Shown one piece after another: positions 10,369-23,134 of a DNA stretch of 64,000 bases. This DNA is from Paragonimus westermani (taxonomy: Eukaryota > Platyhelminthes > Trematoda > Plagiorchiida > Troglotrematidae). Numbering within the stretch: the first letter of the stretch is position 1; every line of letters starts with the position of its first letter. Where the stretch lies: contig QNGE01001732.1 of assembly GCA_008508345.1 (NCBI GenBank), forward strand, positions 42,210 to 106,209. The letters run 5' to 3'. The notes beneath the pieces were generated by a model. That model searched no databases and had not been told where the DNA came from. It saw only the letters and a program-made list of their open reading frames with translations. The position numbers and the translations under genes were made by a program.

Positions 10369-12239
10369 ACTGTTGTATGTGACTGATTAGCCATATCTGT
10401 TTGTGAGTAATGCCAATGAGTTTAGGAGAGCTGTGATCAACTGTGAATTGTGTTTAACTTGTACTACCACTCAATTCTGTCATCTGTTTGAACTGGTTGA
10501 AAATTGGTAATAGAACGCACATTTCCCGAATGAAAGAGATGATGCAGACAAGTGTTTATTGCTGCAGTAAGGATGAGCGGTCACACTATACTATTCATAC
10601 TACTACTTACTAGCAAGGCAGCAACGTATTTGTATGTTGTAACCAGGGGAAAGTACAGGAAAGAACATTGAAGTGCACTTTGGTATGAAATGTTGTTTTT
10701 CTCCTTGCATGAATTGTACATTGGCAACCGTCACAATCGTGACGCTCTTGAATCAATGTTTTGTGCAAATGAGCGTTTTTGTGTTGTCGTTTGGAAGCGC
10801 ATACCTAATATGTTGATTTTCCAACTAAGCATTCTTTGCGCCATTCGCGTTCTTTGTTCACAACCCTGTAGTGGATGTAGTACTGTGCATTGATAACAGG
10901 GTCACATTGTGTGCACCCAGCCTATTCCATCGACATTTTAGCTGGTCATCTTGGTAATAAGAAAAACGAAATGTTTGATTTGCTGACTGGCCATCCCTTA
11001 ACAAGGTTTTACTGCAATCTATTTAACATTGTGTTGCTTATGGTAATACTTGGGACTTTAGTTTGTATCTCTTGAAGTATGGTAACTTGTGCATGCTGAG
11101 TGTTGTGATCCATTGCTTTACACTTGTGCTTTGGACGAAAACATATCTGGTGAGTCCATCGGCTGTACATCTTAGCTTTAAGGCTTTACGTTCTGTCGCA
11201 AGTGTCGCTCATGCTTTAATTACTGATTGGCAATGGTTTTACCGCAGGAGAGAGAAATGACTAGTTAAACGCCGTTCACTGTCTCCTTTTACGAATTACA
11301 CCTAAGCATCCGCAATCCCACGGAACCGCTACAAACTTCGTGAAAATGTTAAAATTCCAACTCCATCTACTAATGTCTCTACTTCTACGGTGATTAACTG
11401 AGGCAACGATGATTTTCTGAAGCTTTGTGGAGATACTCGACGTACTTCAACTCGAGAAATTCCTCCGAGGCTTTTAAAGCTTTTTTCTCTAGGGACAACT
11501 GTGCCTATTCTTGACTCCACTGAGTTTACCTTTCATCTTGATGTCGAACTTCAACGTTCCCAAGGCATTATACTTAATAGTGATGGTATCCATATGCGCT
11601 ACGTACTCTTATTTATCAGCTGAATCGGTATACCACAAGATTACCGATGATCTTGTGTGTAATCCTTCTGTCACCAATGAAGCATCGCATGCAATACTGT
11701 AACAGTGTTTCTTTTGAGGCTACTCCCGAATAGGTTAATCAGTTACTGCGAGTAAACCAACGAAACAATTCTCCGTTTGATAGATCAGAGAGGTTACTGC
11801 AGAATAAACGACCGTGCTGTGATTTCACTGGCTCCCAGTTAAACTGCGTATGTCACGGTGATTGCATATATACACTTAAAGGCGTGTTTGGTTACATCGG
11901 TGACGCTTTTTGAAGTCTTTTCCACAAAAGTACAGCGCCAATATTTTTTGTTGTATTATTCAACACGTTAGCTTTATACTATTTCACTGTATTTTATTCT
12001 ACCTACTCCACCAAGACAGCACACCTTCCTGATCAAAAAATATCTTGTCACTTATCGTACTTATTAGCTGTAGATGGAAGCTATTTTGGGTGACTGCTTG
12101 ATCAAAAGTGGTCTTTGTTGGGAGCTGGAAGTGTGGTCTCTTAAACGGCGGCAACCCAATAAAAAGTGTTGTGAACCGAGGAAGCGGATGGCACAAAGGT
12201 TGTTTATTTGAGGAAACCAATACACGAGTTATACGTCTC
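10369..12239. other. Intergenic or intronic stretch, no gene seen
   Basis: Several 60-67 codon open frames exist but none has a recognisable motif or splice context. Nothing supportable. Confidence 0.35.
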
Positions 12240-12479
12240 AACCTGACTGCGAACAGAAATACTCATTTGCACACACCAAGCATCTGAGGATGTTCCGGTA
12301 GCTTTAGACACCAAGTCTCAGTTGTTCATGTAGCAAACGCCATTCCGTGTGCTGCTGCATTCCAATGATCCTTCCCGTATCTCTCGCATATCTGTCCCAC
12401 CATTTCAATCCATGCTGTCGTCTCGCTACTGAATAGTGGTGGTGTAAGTAGTACAGTGCGGCCGTCTGTTCTCACTACA
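12240..12479 (-). repeat. Decayed gypsy LTR (family 1)
   Basis: On the minus strand the sequence begins TGTAGTGAGAACAG at 12479. It contains ACTACTTACACCACCACTAT then TCAGTAG, which aligns with ATGCTACTCACACTACCACT then GTTCAGTAG in the LTRs of the element at 55362-58748. It directly follows the end of the pol region, as a 3' LTR should. The far end is uncertain; I place it near 12240. Confidence 0.5.
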
Positions 12480-13070
12480 CTCCCCCCGCAAAGATTGTTC
12501 CAGTCGTAACAAAAAGCGTTCAGGTTCTCTTCGTTCTTTCGACGATCTGCGTGCCGGCCTCCGTGCTGTTGACATAAATGGTGTGCATTCTGTTCTGATC
12601 GGAGTGTCGTACCATTTACAAAGCTGGTTTCCGTGCACTCGATGTTGACTTTTCTCATTCTTAATCAGATACACGGGGCCACGACGTTCAACGGTTCCCT
12701 CCACTTTGCCAGGGACTTTCCATATCCGGGCCCTGTTGCCCCTACGCCCCGCCGATCTCGGCATTTAACCTTAGAACCAAGTTCACACACAGTCCTTCGA
12801 CCCGATAACCTCGCAGTTGATTGCTACTTGGAATCTTCTTGTGTTTTCCAAGTTTCCGTTGGCCGATCTCCGAGCTTCCGCTAATTCACGCGTGCTCGTC
12901 CGTCGGTCTCCCCATAAACCAATCTTCTGATAGACTGGCGAGCGTGGCACGCGCCTATACATTAGCTCGAATGGCGACTTTTTCATTGTCCCTTGCGGCG
13001 AACAGCGGTGGGCCAACAGAATCAATGGTGACGATTCCTCCCAGCATCGAAGTACAGTAAGGCCTATTTC
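12480..13070 (-). mobile_element. Gypsy-type integrase C-terminus (family 1), truncated
   Basis: The minus strand reads LLAHRCSPQGTMKKSPFELM then YRR (about 13030-12960), the typical 'aYR.s.h..tG.sP.elm.gR' block after a retroelement integrase core. It continues with SPVYQKIGLWGDRR and RELAEARRSANGNLENTRR. The same block, SVPVLSVHQEIGLRSDQ...RRELAETWRLANQM, occurs at 58030-58145, so both belong to one family. A GPVYLIKNEKS segment near 12680 is the usual pol C-terminal beta-barrel. The catalytic integrase core is not found upstream, so this is a 5'-truncated copy. Confidence 0.75.
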
Positions 13071-13716
13071 ACAAACAGAAACAACTAGACAACAAGAGAC
13101 ATATGGTAACAACACAGGTATCTAAACAGATTTAGTTCACACCGTGTCCTTGCGCATGTGTAGTTCGTCCCACGGTCCAAAAATAAACCAGAAATGGTTT
13201 CACGTCCATTGACCAGTGACATCGGGTTCTGTTTGGTCACACACTCCAACATAGCCCGTCGTATAGGTCTAGACAACCCGCGTGTTTGGGGACCTTAAAG
13301 GAAGTGGAAGGGGGGTGTGATCAGACAAAATGGTGGTTCACCACCTGCCATTATACTGCTCCCTCCGTCGAAAGCACTGGCCGCATTGTTTTTGATTGTC
13401 CTCACTGTGGTGGTGCAGTGCGATCCAGGACCACCTCCAAATCGTCGCCAATAATCGGTCAGTCTTGTGCAGCAGTGGCTTAGTGCATAGGGTTGGTCTG
13501 GAATGATTTTGTCTCTGCCAAAACAAGCAGTACGGCAGATCCAAGAAACTTGACCTTCGGTGAATAATAAACGACCCTGTATATTGTAACATGCAGGCCA
13601 GCCGACTCTACGTGGACGCACCAGGGGACAGCGTTCTTCCGAAGTAGGTGTTCAAACAACAGTTCTGAAGAGAGAAACAATACGAACAAATATGAACCGA
13701 AGGCCCAGTAAGCCAT
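13071..13716 (-). other. Coding-like stretch of unknown identity
   Basis: Minus-strand frames through this part (for example 13621-13295, 108 codons, with several Cys and Trp residues) are more coding-like than the surroundings. They lie just upstream of the gypsy integrase tail, in the same orientation. I see no integrase core, RNase H or RT box in them. They could be a second, nested element or a diverged spacer. Confidence 0.25.
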
Positions 13717-16600
13717 GCACGCGACTTACACAAACGAAAGCTAAAACGGCACCAACAACACAGCAGCACGTCCCGTCACATAACTCAAATTCAATTCGTG
13801 CGCGCTCGCTGGTTTCGGTTGCGCGTTACATATATACCGATATTTCAAAGAAGTTTACACACATTTTATACTTTGGTAGTGGCGTTCATTACACTTTTCT
13901 GGTGGAAACATCAAGCGCGCTTGAGCTAATCAAGGGGTGTCATGCTTTAATAAAACCTGCTTGTAAGTCCCTTTTTCTCGGAGGCATAATGTCAGTGGAT
14001 CGTGATAAATATATTTTGGCCGCAACTCCTGATTCACGTAGTTCTGTCAGATTCTTGTATGATCTTCTGCGCATGTTAGAACGCTGAATTCTTTCACCCG
14101 ATATTATGTCATCCAAAACGGTTTGTTCAGACGCTGCACCTACCATGGTCACAAATCCGTCAGATCGATGGACAACCTGCGCGATCAAACCAATGGATAA
14201 CCGTGATGTAACCCACCAATCAAGCTGTCGCCAATTGACTGACCAGTGGCCTAGTTTTTCTGTAATAAGTCTGATCGATATCTAGACCTAACTCTACTAA
14301 CTCCTCATATAATTGTACCGGCCTGAAGGTGATTTATTGAAAACATGTTCGCCTGTATGTCTTTCATTCTCCCAAACCCATCACTGCACCTTTTGGTGGT
14401 GTGGTTTGGACAGAAAAAGTCCAAAATGTGACGCTCGTTACCTATGATTAAGCCATAGAACAAAAAAATCATATTCTGTACCGCTTACTGGGTGGATCGG
14501 CTGTTGGAATGTTGTCTGGACAATGGTGCACACTCATTTCTCATTGGAGTTGTCACTGGAGTGACCCACAAACTTTAAGTCAGCCGTTCCCCGTGAAAAC
14601 ATCGGAACGACCTATGTTGACCGCACTAACTTGTTATGATTACTGTTTTAGTCTGCTACAAAAACCTGTAAGGATTTTACCATAACTTTTGAGTCAATTT
14701 GTCTGGATGTTGTGAAAAATGTGTGCTATCAAGTTGACAACAAGGACGAGATTGTTAAAATCTCGGATGATTTTGCAATTTGACCAAAAAGCGTGCATAA
14801 ACTTAACAGTTTTGTGCACGATTGGATCCGACTAGCAGCGGAATTGTTCACCAGAGCTGAAAATAACGAAACAGGTTATTAAATAAAAGACGCACCGCTC
14901 TCTTACATTCGGTTTACCCTCACTTTATCATGAAATGAAAGGAATATTCCTTGATGAAGACAGGACGCACGCAGTAGTGGAGCTAACACCATTGTGTATA
15001 TTTCCAACACGTGGAAAAACATTCTGCGCCCGTCTCAGCTATCGTTTATTTCATGTTCGTTTGGTAAGCTCATAGCTACAAACTCATGCTACTTTACTGG
15101 CCAGCATTAAAATCATCGATACAACTTTGACGTTGTTGTATCTGTATCTGATCCCCATCCACTACATGCTTTACGGACAATAACAACGCTAGTGAGAACA
15201 AGTCACTCAGTAGAAGCGCATTGTATATTGTCGCATTTACAAGCAATCGGGTCATTTTAAAGTGCATGGATGAGTGAGCCGTTGGTCGCTGAAGCCACGA
15301 CCAATCAGAACACTGTTGGCGCCTTGGCACGAGTGTGGGACACACAGGCGGCCTTGACGCATATACCACAGACGTACGTTTGCTTTGGTGGACGTGCGCC
15401 CTCTCCATCCCAAGCTGAAGAGTTTTAAACTACATCCCTCTGATGGACGAGAGTTCGAATCAACAAGGAAGGGCGGTTTATGCAGACTATTCTCGGGCGG
15501 TTTTCTGTTGCTTATTGATCCGTCCAGAACTCTGCCTAAACGTGCTGAATTTTATTCTAGAATATGATCGTAACGTTCCTTTCTTAAAGAACGTTTGCGC
15601 ACTTGCTTCCGCAAAGCCTGTTTTTAAGTGTTTTCTGGTGGAAGGTATTTAATGGATGTTTCGTTTTTAGTCGGACGTCCAGGTGAAGGAAATGTAGCCT
15701 TGTTAGTAAGCACCATATAGGTCCGTCACCTATATTCAATTGTACGCGCACAGAGTGTGAACAAATGCTTCAAAAAACTGGCGTTCTTGGGTGATTTTTG
15801 CCTGAGATCATAGGCTATCTCGAGATAGTGTCTGTGTGTAGGATTTAATGTCTTCAGATCTGCCTCGGTCGTGTATGGTGTTTAGTTCAACAGCGACTAG
15901 GAGTAAAATTTATGGGGCATTTACAATCATGCTCCATTGATTCCATGCACCAACTACTGTTCACTCATCAACCCTGTCTGGAAATAGTTTGTACACTTGA
16001 GTTTCAATCCCCCCAAAGCTCGTTTGTAGTGAGTCACTCTGCAACAGCCAAGCTTGTAATTCTGGTCCTCGTCCTTATGAGGCAAAAGTGACGACCATTG
16101 TTTACGGATTTCTTCCAGATTACGACTTAGCTATCGCTTACACACAGTGGCTTGCAAATATTACACAGGTTACTCGAGTGAAACTGTTGTAGTTCTCATA
16201 CACAACTTAATTCCACCTATACAGTGTGGTCAGTAGTTCTTTAATTATATGCCGCGGTGGCGGTTCGGAAGAGGAGCATGAGACGGTGCTCCCACGGGGA
16301 ACCTTTCAACCTATCAAACAGTGTAGAGTTTGTGGTTGTTTGGTAGAGACTTCACGAATATTCCAGAAACAGTGCATAGAATGCAGTAGGATTTAAAAGT
16401 GGGGTTGTTTATTGATAACTGTGGTAAACACGTTTTCAAATAATAACTAGTTGCTACTGCTGTCATGTGTACGATAGGTACATGTTTTGTGTTGATCCGG
16501 TCCTCCATGGAAACCGCATCTCAGAGTGCCCATTTTGTCGTCCAGATTGTACAATACTCACAAATGATCACAGCTGTCGCATTCTCACAGACACTTCGGT
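13717..16600. other. Intergenic stretch, no gene seen
   Basis: Open frames at 13692-14087 (131 codons, +) and 15094-15408 (104 codons, -) show no family motif. The former contains a basic, Thr/Gln-rich start and no hydrophobic or catalytic signature. A GAGTTCGAATCAAC word near 15451 resembles a pol III B box but has no A box partner. The left end of the gypsy element to the right could lie near 16260 but no LTR is recognisable. Confidence 0.3.
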
Positions 16601-16724
16601 CAACCCCGTTTTCGCTGGTCACGCCAGTGGTGTCGGAATGAGAGAAACACCGTGTATCGGAAGGCAAGTGTGGCGAGCAAACGTTTGTAGTAGTGTCGCG
16701 CCCAGGATACGAGGACGAAAATCC

Positions 16725-17158
16725 CGTGGCCGCAGCCGTTTGAGGATGAGGATCTTCGGAGTTTCCTGGAGGATTTTGAGGACGTGGCGGAGGCGGTCGG
16801 AGTGAAGGCGGACCGGGCGAAGCTGGCGGCCCTGCGGATACTACTCAAGGGCAGGGCGAAGGCTGTGCTGGATGCGGCGCGAAGAGGTTCTGCGAAGCTG
16901 GAGTGGGCCGCCGCAAAGGAGGTGCTGATCGCCGGGTTCGAAACCCCCGCCGACTGCCAGGAGGTAATGAGGCGGTCCAAGGGCTCCCGGCTTGGACCAG
17001 GATGCGACGCTCTGGTCTACGCCATGTCCCTGCGGGCAGCGTTGTCAAGACCCCTGCCACATTTGGACCAGGGCTCAGAACAACGCCTGCTGATGGAACA
17101 GTTCTTGGACGGAGTGCCACCAACAGTCCGGGATCGGCTCTCATCACACATCCCATGA
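16725..17158 (+). pseudogene. Gypsy family 1 gag, capsid part
   Basis: The frame runs PWPQPFEDEDLRSFLEDFED, then VKADRAKLAALRILLKGRAKA, through EVLIAGFETPADCQEVM to the TGA at 17156-17158. This is a gypsy-type Gag capsid (helical, Leu/Ala-rich). The remaining C-terminal Gag (MTLKQLSDAARQLLAENPA) continues in another frame from about 17153, so a one-base indel near 17145-17155 breaks the gene. A diverged copy of the same gag starts near 55715. Confidence 0.8.
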
Positions 17159-17824
17159 CGTTGAAACAGTTGTCTGATGCAGCTCGACAATTGCTAGCAG
17201 AAAATCCCGCGACAGTCAACGAGGTGGAGGCAAGCGAACCGAGTGACCCTAATGAGCTTCAAAGCGCGGTGGAAAAGTTGACTGAGGAAGTGGCGGCGTT
17301 GAAAGTAAAAAAGGAGGAGAGCCGTGGCGACATTTGTTACGGATGTGGAAGGCGTGGACACTGGAGAAGATTTTGCCCACTCGGCAAGAAAAGGTCGTAC
17401 GCTAATAAACGTTTCCTCGATTGTTCTTTGTTTGGGAATGGGGATCCGGTGATATGGGCGGTTGATAAGACAGCGGTTCAGGCTAGGTTAGAAGTCAATG
17501 GTAGCTTGGAGTACTGTTTGATCGACAATGGGGCCGCAGTTTCGTTAATTGGGCCGAAACCAGGAAAGATTGTAAGGCCGTGTGCGATGGTAGTCCGAAC
17601 GGTCGGTGGGTTTACTCTGAAAGTTGATGGTCTGGCAGAATACGGTGTTCGAATTGATGGTCATGTAGTCAAACAACCGTTCGTCGTTGCCCCCGACGCA
17701 CGTCAGACTATCTTGGGGGCGGATTTTCTTGACCACGTTGAGGCCGTGATTAATTTGAAACATGATAAACTGGTAACGAAGTATGGGGTGGTTCCACTGG
17801 TGAGAAAGCGAAAAACCCAGTTTG
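17153..17824 (+). pseudogene. Gypsy family 1 nucleocapsid and aspartic protease
   Basis: In the frame after the gag break the sequence encodes a coiled, Glu-rich linker. A CCHC zinc knuckle (CYGCGRRGHWRRFC, about 17335-17376, spacing C-x2-C-x4-H-x4-C) follows. The retroviral-type aspartic protease has its active-site motif as LIDNGAAVSLIG (about 17518-17553). The usual D-T/S-G triad reads D-N-G, so the Thr/Ser is replaced and activity is doubtful. The downstream ILGADFL motif near 17710-17730 is the second conserved protease block. The protease flows into the linker before the RT. Confidence 0.85.
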
Positions 17825-18455
17825 GACAAATTGAAGTGAACGTACCCAGGGCAATGCCAACTTGCAACAATCAATTGCTGAACGAAGTGATACGCAAGTT
17901 TCAGGGATTGTTCACTACGGATCAGGACCCGTATGGCTATTGTGACTGGGTTGAACACGAGATCCCCATCGAATCGAATCGATTTCGGCCATTCGGCTCA
18001 CGAAGCATTCCAATGCACTTGCAGCAGGAAGTTGAAGGAAGAAATCATCGAGGAGGCGGATAGTCTGTTCATCTCTCCTGTCTTTTTGGTAAAGAAGCCT
18101 AACGGTAAATTCCGATTTTGTCCCGACTTCAGGCGGCTGAACGAGATAACAATCAGTGATTTCGTAGCAGTCCCGTCGGTGGAGGAGATTTTTGACAAGC
18201 TGCAGAACGCCAGAGTGTTTACAGTGATGGACTTACGGTCCGGATATTGGCAGGTCCCAATCAAACAATCGGACCGAGATAAGACAGCATTCACAGTGGG
18301 TGAAAAGCAATACCGCTTCAAGCGGATGCCGTTCGGACTCTCAGGTGCCCCTTTCACGTTCAGACGACTGATGCTGAAGGTGTTGGACGGAGTGAGCAAC
18401 ACTGTTGTCTATGGAGACGATATCGTCATTTACAGCACAAATGAGACAGAACATA
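17825..18455 (+). pseudogene. Gypsy family 1 RT, first copy of 631-bp unit
   Basis: The unit starts in the protease-RT linker (QIEVNVPRAMPT). It reaches the start of the RT as VEHEIPIESNRFRPFGSRSI and loses frame near 18030; the open frame then runs out in a TAG. The RT resumes one frame over: KLKEEIIEEADSLFISPVFL, NGKFRFCPDFRRLNE, VFTVMDLRSGYWQVP, FKRMPFGLSGAPFTF and the catalytic VVYGDDIVIYS box near 18408-18438. The unit is repeated at once at 18456-19086. The frameshift is identical in both copies. Confidence 0.85.
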
Positions 18456-19086
18456 GACAAATTGAAGTGAACGTACCCAGAGCAATGCCAACTTGTGACA
18501 ATCAGTTGCTGAACAAAGTGATACGCAAGTTTCAGGGATTGTTCACTACGGATCAGGACCCGTATGGCTATTGTGACTGGGTTGAACACGAGATCCCCAT
18601 CGAATCGAATCGATTTCGGCCATTCGGCTCACGAAGCATTCCAATGCACTTGCAGCAGGAAGTTGAAGGAAGAAATCATCGAGGAGGCGGATAGTCTGTT
18701 CATCTCTCCTGTCTTTTTGGTAAAGAAGCCTAACGGTAAATTCCGATTTTGTCCCGACTTCAGGCGGCTGAACGAGATAACAATCAGTGATTTCGTAGCA
18801 GTCCCGTCGGTGGAGGAGATTTTTGACAAGCTGCAGAACGCCAGAGTGTTTACAGTGATGGACTTACGGTCCGGATATTGGCAGGTCCCAATCAAACAAT
18901 CGGACCGAGATAAGACAGCATTCACAGTGGGCGAAAAGCAATACCGCTTCAAGCGGATGCCGTTCGGACTCTCAGGTGCCCCTTTCACGTTCAGACGACT
19001 GATGCTGAAGGTGTTGGACGGATTGAGCAACACTGTTGTCTATGGAGACGATATCGTCATTTACAGCACAAGTGAGGCAGAACATA
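17825..19086 (+). repeat. 631-bp tandem duplication within gypsy RT
   Basis: Two adjacent 631-bp units, 17825-18455 and 18456-19086, differ by roughly ten substitutions and no indel that I can see. The unit length is 1 modulo 3. Because each unit also carries a frameshift, the RT frame of the first unit runs straight into the linker of the second. Confidence 0.9.
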
Positions 19087-19240
19087 CAGTAAACGTTTCA
19101 GCGGTGCTGCAGAAGATTGAAAAAGCCGGCCTCCGGATCCACAGTTCAATGTCCCAGCTGGCGAAACAAACGGTAATACTGCTCGGTCACAAGGTCGATC
19201 ATGGGGAGGTTCAGCCACTGCCCGAGAAACTGCTAACAAA
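18456..19240 (+). pseudogene. Gypsy family 1 RT, second copy, plus connection region
   Basis: 18456-19086 repeats the previous unit with a few substitutions (for example GGG/GAG near the start, AACAAT/GACAAT, AATGAGACA/AGTGAGGCA near the end). It contains the same frameshift and the same intact YGDD box. Beyond the unit the RT continues as VLQKIEKAGLRIHSS and LGHKVDHGEVQPLPEKL, the usual RT thumb and connection motif. It stops being recognisable near 19240, so RNase H, integrase and the 3' LTR are missing. Confidence 0.85.
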
Positions 19241-22200
19241 CAAGGCTATTCCGGTGCCAACTTCTGTGCCACCCGCCTTCTGGGTTCACAACAGTGGTTT
19301 AGTTGTTTCATTTAGCATGCCAGACTAATTGGTAGTTGTCGATAAGTTGTACAGCAGTCTGCATGACCGATGAAATTCTGGCATTACTGAGAAGTTTTGA
19401 TCACCATGACTTGACTGCAGTGAGCACGGCATTTCCTGTTTCTCAGCTACTGACAGTGGCGATGTATGGAGGTTACTCGACAAAGTTTGTGATTAAACGT
19501 TTTAGTCATATTTAATGTAGGGTTGACCGATGACTTGATAGTCACCATGTCAGAGATACGAGCCATCAACAACCTCTGACCAGAGCGAAAGGTAAGTACA
19601 TTCCTGGGTTTGTGAATGGGTCGGCTAGTAAAATTTACGTGAATGTAAATTTCGCTGGTAACGCTGAGTAATGTACAACCTACCAGTGGCAGTGACACTT
19701 TTTCAAAGTTGAGTTCGTATGGTATTTGAGGCTCGTCTGGTGTTTGTGCATGTGTCTACGTCAACACAGTTATGGGTTCGTGCACGTGAGTGTTATTGTA
19801 AATGAAAATACTCATACGTATGTATTTGTACGCAAATCTTTCCATTGGACTGGAGTAGCGTAGTGGAAAATATCCCTCTACATTTCCCGACTCACCTGAG
19901 ATTGACAGTAACTTGCATGAAGAGTAAATTCGAAGCCAGTCGCATATGGACTACGTGCCAGCATAGGCACATGAATTTGCTGATCAATAATCCACATTTT
20001 CTATTCTGTAATTTGACCACTATAGTTATGAGAAGTAATTATCCTAAATTAAATTCATAACCTACGCGTACCGTTTCAGATTTGTGGTCACTTCTTTTAA
20101 AATTTGTTTGCAATCCAGCTGAACAGACACAAACTGTTGAGTGTCACTTCGGCTGCTTACCCTGAGACAAAGATTGTCACGCTATTCGAGATTGGAAGTG
20201 GCACAGTACCCTGATAGTTTACCGGCACTATCTTTGGTTTCTACGTTTGTTCAGCAAACCTTTTACAATTCAGATTGCCACCGAGACCAAAGATATTACA
20301 ATCGAACACTCGGATCCTTGTGCAGGTGATAAAAACGTCTACTGCCCGTTGCGTAATTATAAAAAGTCAACAGGAACTCCAGACGAAAGCGCGTTTTTCC
20401 ACTACCCTAAGCATGAACAACACCTGCGTCCTCCTGTAAACTGTGTTCTGTATTCTACCTTAAGCCATTCATTGATCTGTTGGAATACTCTCACTTTTAT
20501 ATGTTGCCGGACCTGAAAAGTGGGAACAGATCGACTGGTAGTTTTTCTCAGTTGCATGGCTAAAGGGGCTTTCACATGAGTTCGCGCAACAAACTCTCAC
20601 AAAATACCTACCTAGGGTATAACATTTCGTATTCCAATGACCCTACATTGGTATGATCCAACAGTCGCTCTTCGATTTCATTAATCTGGCTTGGACAATG
20701 AAATGCACTGAGTTGCCTCAGCTACTGCTGTTCGGAATTACAAACAAGTACTGTATCGGCATGGACGCATGAGTGTACGTTTGTGTCTCACCATAGTGCC
20801 GTTAGTGGTAGTGAGTACTGTTATTTCTAAAACTTTTGCTGTTCTGATTTTATTGTCCATGTCTGCTTGTAAACAGCACGTCGTTTACAGTCCCAACAAT
20901 CCTCTAAAATGGTTGCGAACCTAGTTTGCGCTACAGTGACTTGCTGTCATTTTCATTCACTTCTTATTAGTTGTTTGAACATCACAGCAATTTCATACTG
21001 AAATGACTGTGAACCGAGTGGTTATGCTCTCCTTGTCTGCTCAAACCTCATTCAGGCTATCTTTGCGTAAAGTCTCAACAAAAGTGACATTGGTCGTGGT
21101 GCGCTGTTTTGTTGCAGTACATCATGAAACGTTGGATAACGGAAGAGCTTAGCTACATATATATTCAGTTACCAATTTCGCTGTGATGACAAAAGTGACG
21201 TGAGACGTATTAAGTGACAAGCTATTCGAAAATAAATCCTGTACAAACGATTTTTTGCTATGAAAACGATAGCTGTCATCATATTTCATCCCTACACTTA
21301 CGAGGTCAGATAAAACGGGGGTGCAAAAACACTGTAGTGATTTACGGTTGCGCCTATGGCCACCATTCAGTTTGTGAGTTTTACCCGAACTTTCAGCAAC
21401 ACGATTGCACTTACAGTTAACCACAGTAATGACACAACCTCACTGTCTTCGTTTAATTCCGAAATGGCCGGACTGATTCACCTTTGATTGTTTACAAGTG
21501 CATAGTCATGAGGAAATTAGTTGAACAAGGAGAAAAATCAAATGAAAACATAAACGAAACTTACAACCGTTAAAATATATAAGCCAGCAGATTGGATATA
21601 CTGATTCCGATCAACTGTGTGGGGTGTGTGTGCTTAAAATGTTTTTAAAAGCACAAGGTGAAAACTCGATTTAACCTGATAAAACCCTCCATATTGCCTA
21701 GTTATTTAGCACACTCTACCATGTGAGCATATTATAGTGAAGACATAATCAACAGTTGACCTCCGAACATGCTGATTACTTTATGTGCATCGTGTGAAAT
21801 CCATTGTTATCTGGTTTGACGTTTCTCACCGTGCCAACTGTCTTTAGTAATGAATGTGTAAACCCATGAGAACCAAAAAAATCTCGTTTGGATTACGTTA
21901 GTGCAATCAGCAGCCGCCGTGATGAGCTCTAATGAGAGCGAAACTCGAGTCTAGTGCTTCTTTTCGAAAGAAGCTGGCTGGAAAGTCTATCTGAATGCGA
22001 ACGCTGCGATCAAATGTGAGTGATGGTCAACTTGAAAATAAACCAAATCCCCGGCTACTCATCAGTAGTCTTCATTTATCATTCGAAACGTTCAGTGGAA
22101 GTTATGGACTGAAATGCATTCCGGTTTTCTTAGCGAAATTAGATATTTTTTTGACGTCCTCCGAAATAAATGGTAAATGAGCGTAATTCGTTAATTAATT

Positions 22201-23134
22201 AGTCAATTAGTTGAGGTAAATTGTTTGAATGATGTGGTCAAAAGATAACGTGAATGTGGAATGAAGATGGTTCGTGCTAAATCGTTCATCGACATATTTA
22301 TCAATCGATTTGGACGATATAGACTGACATGCATTCCACACGACGATTTTTACCAGAAATTTGGCCCTTTGAGGGAAGTGCCTTTATCTTCCAATTAGTT
22401 GCGTGAAGTTCGAGATTACTGATCAACCCTACCAAATAAACTTCTCTTATTAAGTCCATACAAATGGCAATACGAAAGAATGCGATTGGGGATCATAAAC
22501 ATGTGTCATACAGTGCACGGGACGCCTTCAAGACAACTCGATTCTGATCATTGATAAAACACTAGACTTAAATCCTTCCCTTTCCACAGCATTTTTGATG
22601 GGTGAACTTGAATATTTATGTAAAACTTAGACTCAGTGGGCGAGCCACAAATCCAATCTAACTTTCATTTGAAATACCATGTATTATATCCGGGAAGTAC
22701 TCAGTGAGAAACTCGGCATTATTCGGAAACGTTGGTTTACAGAGCTGTGTAACCAACCTTTTTTTTACCACATCAGAGCAGGGAGAAGACGTATATTGCA
22801 ATATGTTAACAGTTCGTTTATTCTCGTCAGTCATAAACGTAATACATACATCATACAGATAAGGACATGCAATGAATAAAAATGCCAACAAGTAGACTAA
22901 GTACTATGTAGTCAACACCATGACAAGTCGATGAATTGCCTGAGCCAATTTTATGCATATAACGTCAGCTGGTAGGTTGAGATGAGTATCGTTTCGTAGA
23001 AAACAAATAACAGAGTTTCTGTTGCACAACAGCATCTTTAATGTGCTCAGTGGGCAAAGTAAGTGTCTTGTTGTCATGAGATTTTCTAATAATCGATGAC
23101 TTTGCATTTCGGGCACTCGGATAATCACGTTCAG
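19241..23134. other. Intergenic or intronic stretch, no firm gene
   Basis: Mostly short open frames. A weak two-exon candidate lies at about 20118-20326. The first piece (LNRHKLLSVTSAAYPETKIV) and a second (KPFTIQIATETKDITIE) are separated by a possible 49-nt intron with GT-AG ends. It is too short and too uncertain to call. The rest shows nothing. Confidence 0.3.

Noticed and set aside
13692..14087. 131-codon open frame on the + strand
   Set aside because: Composition is unremarkable, with no domain, signal peptide or splice signal; probably chance.
15440..15470. B-box-like GAGTTCGAATCAAC
   Set aside because: No A box at the right distance; isolated match.
20118..20326. Two short exon-like pieces around a possible 49-nt intron
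   Set aside because: The GT-AG pair is plausible, but both pieces are very short, frame joining is ambiguous and no family is recognisable.
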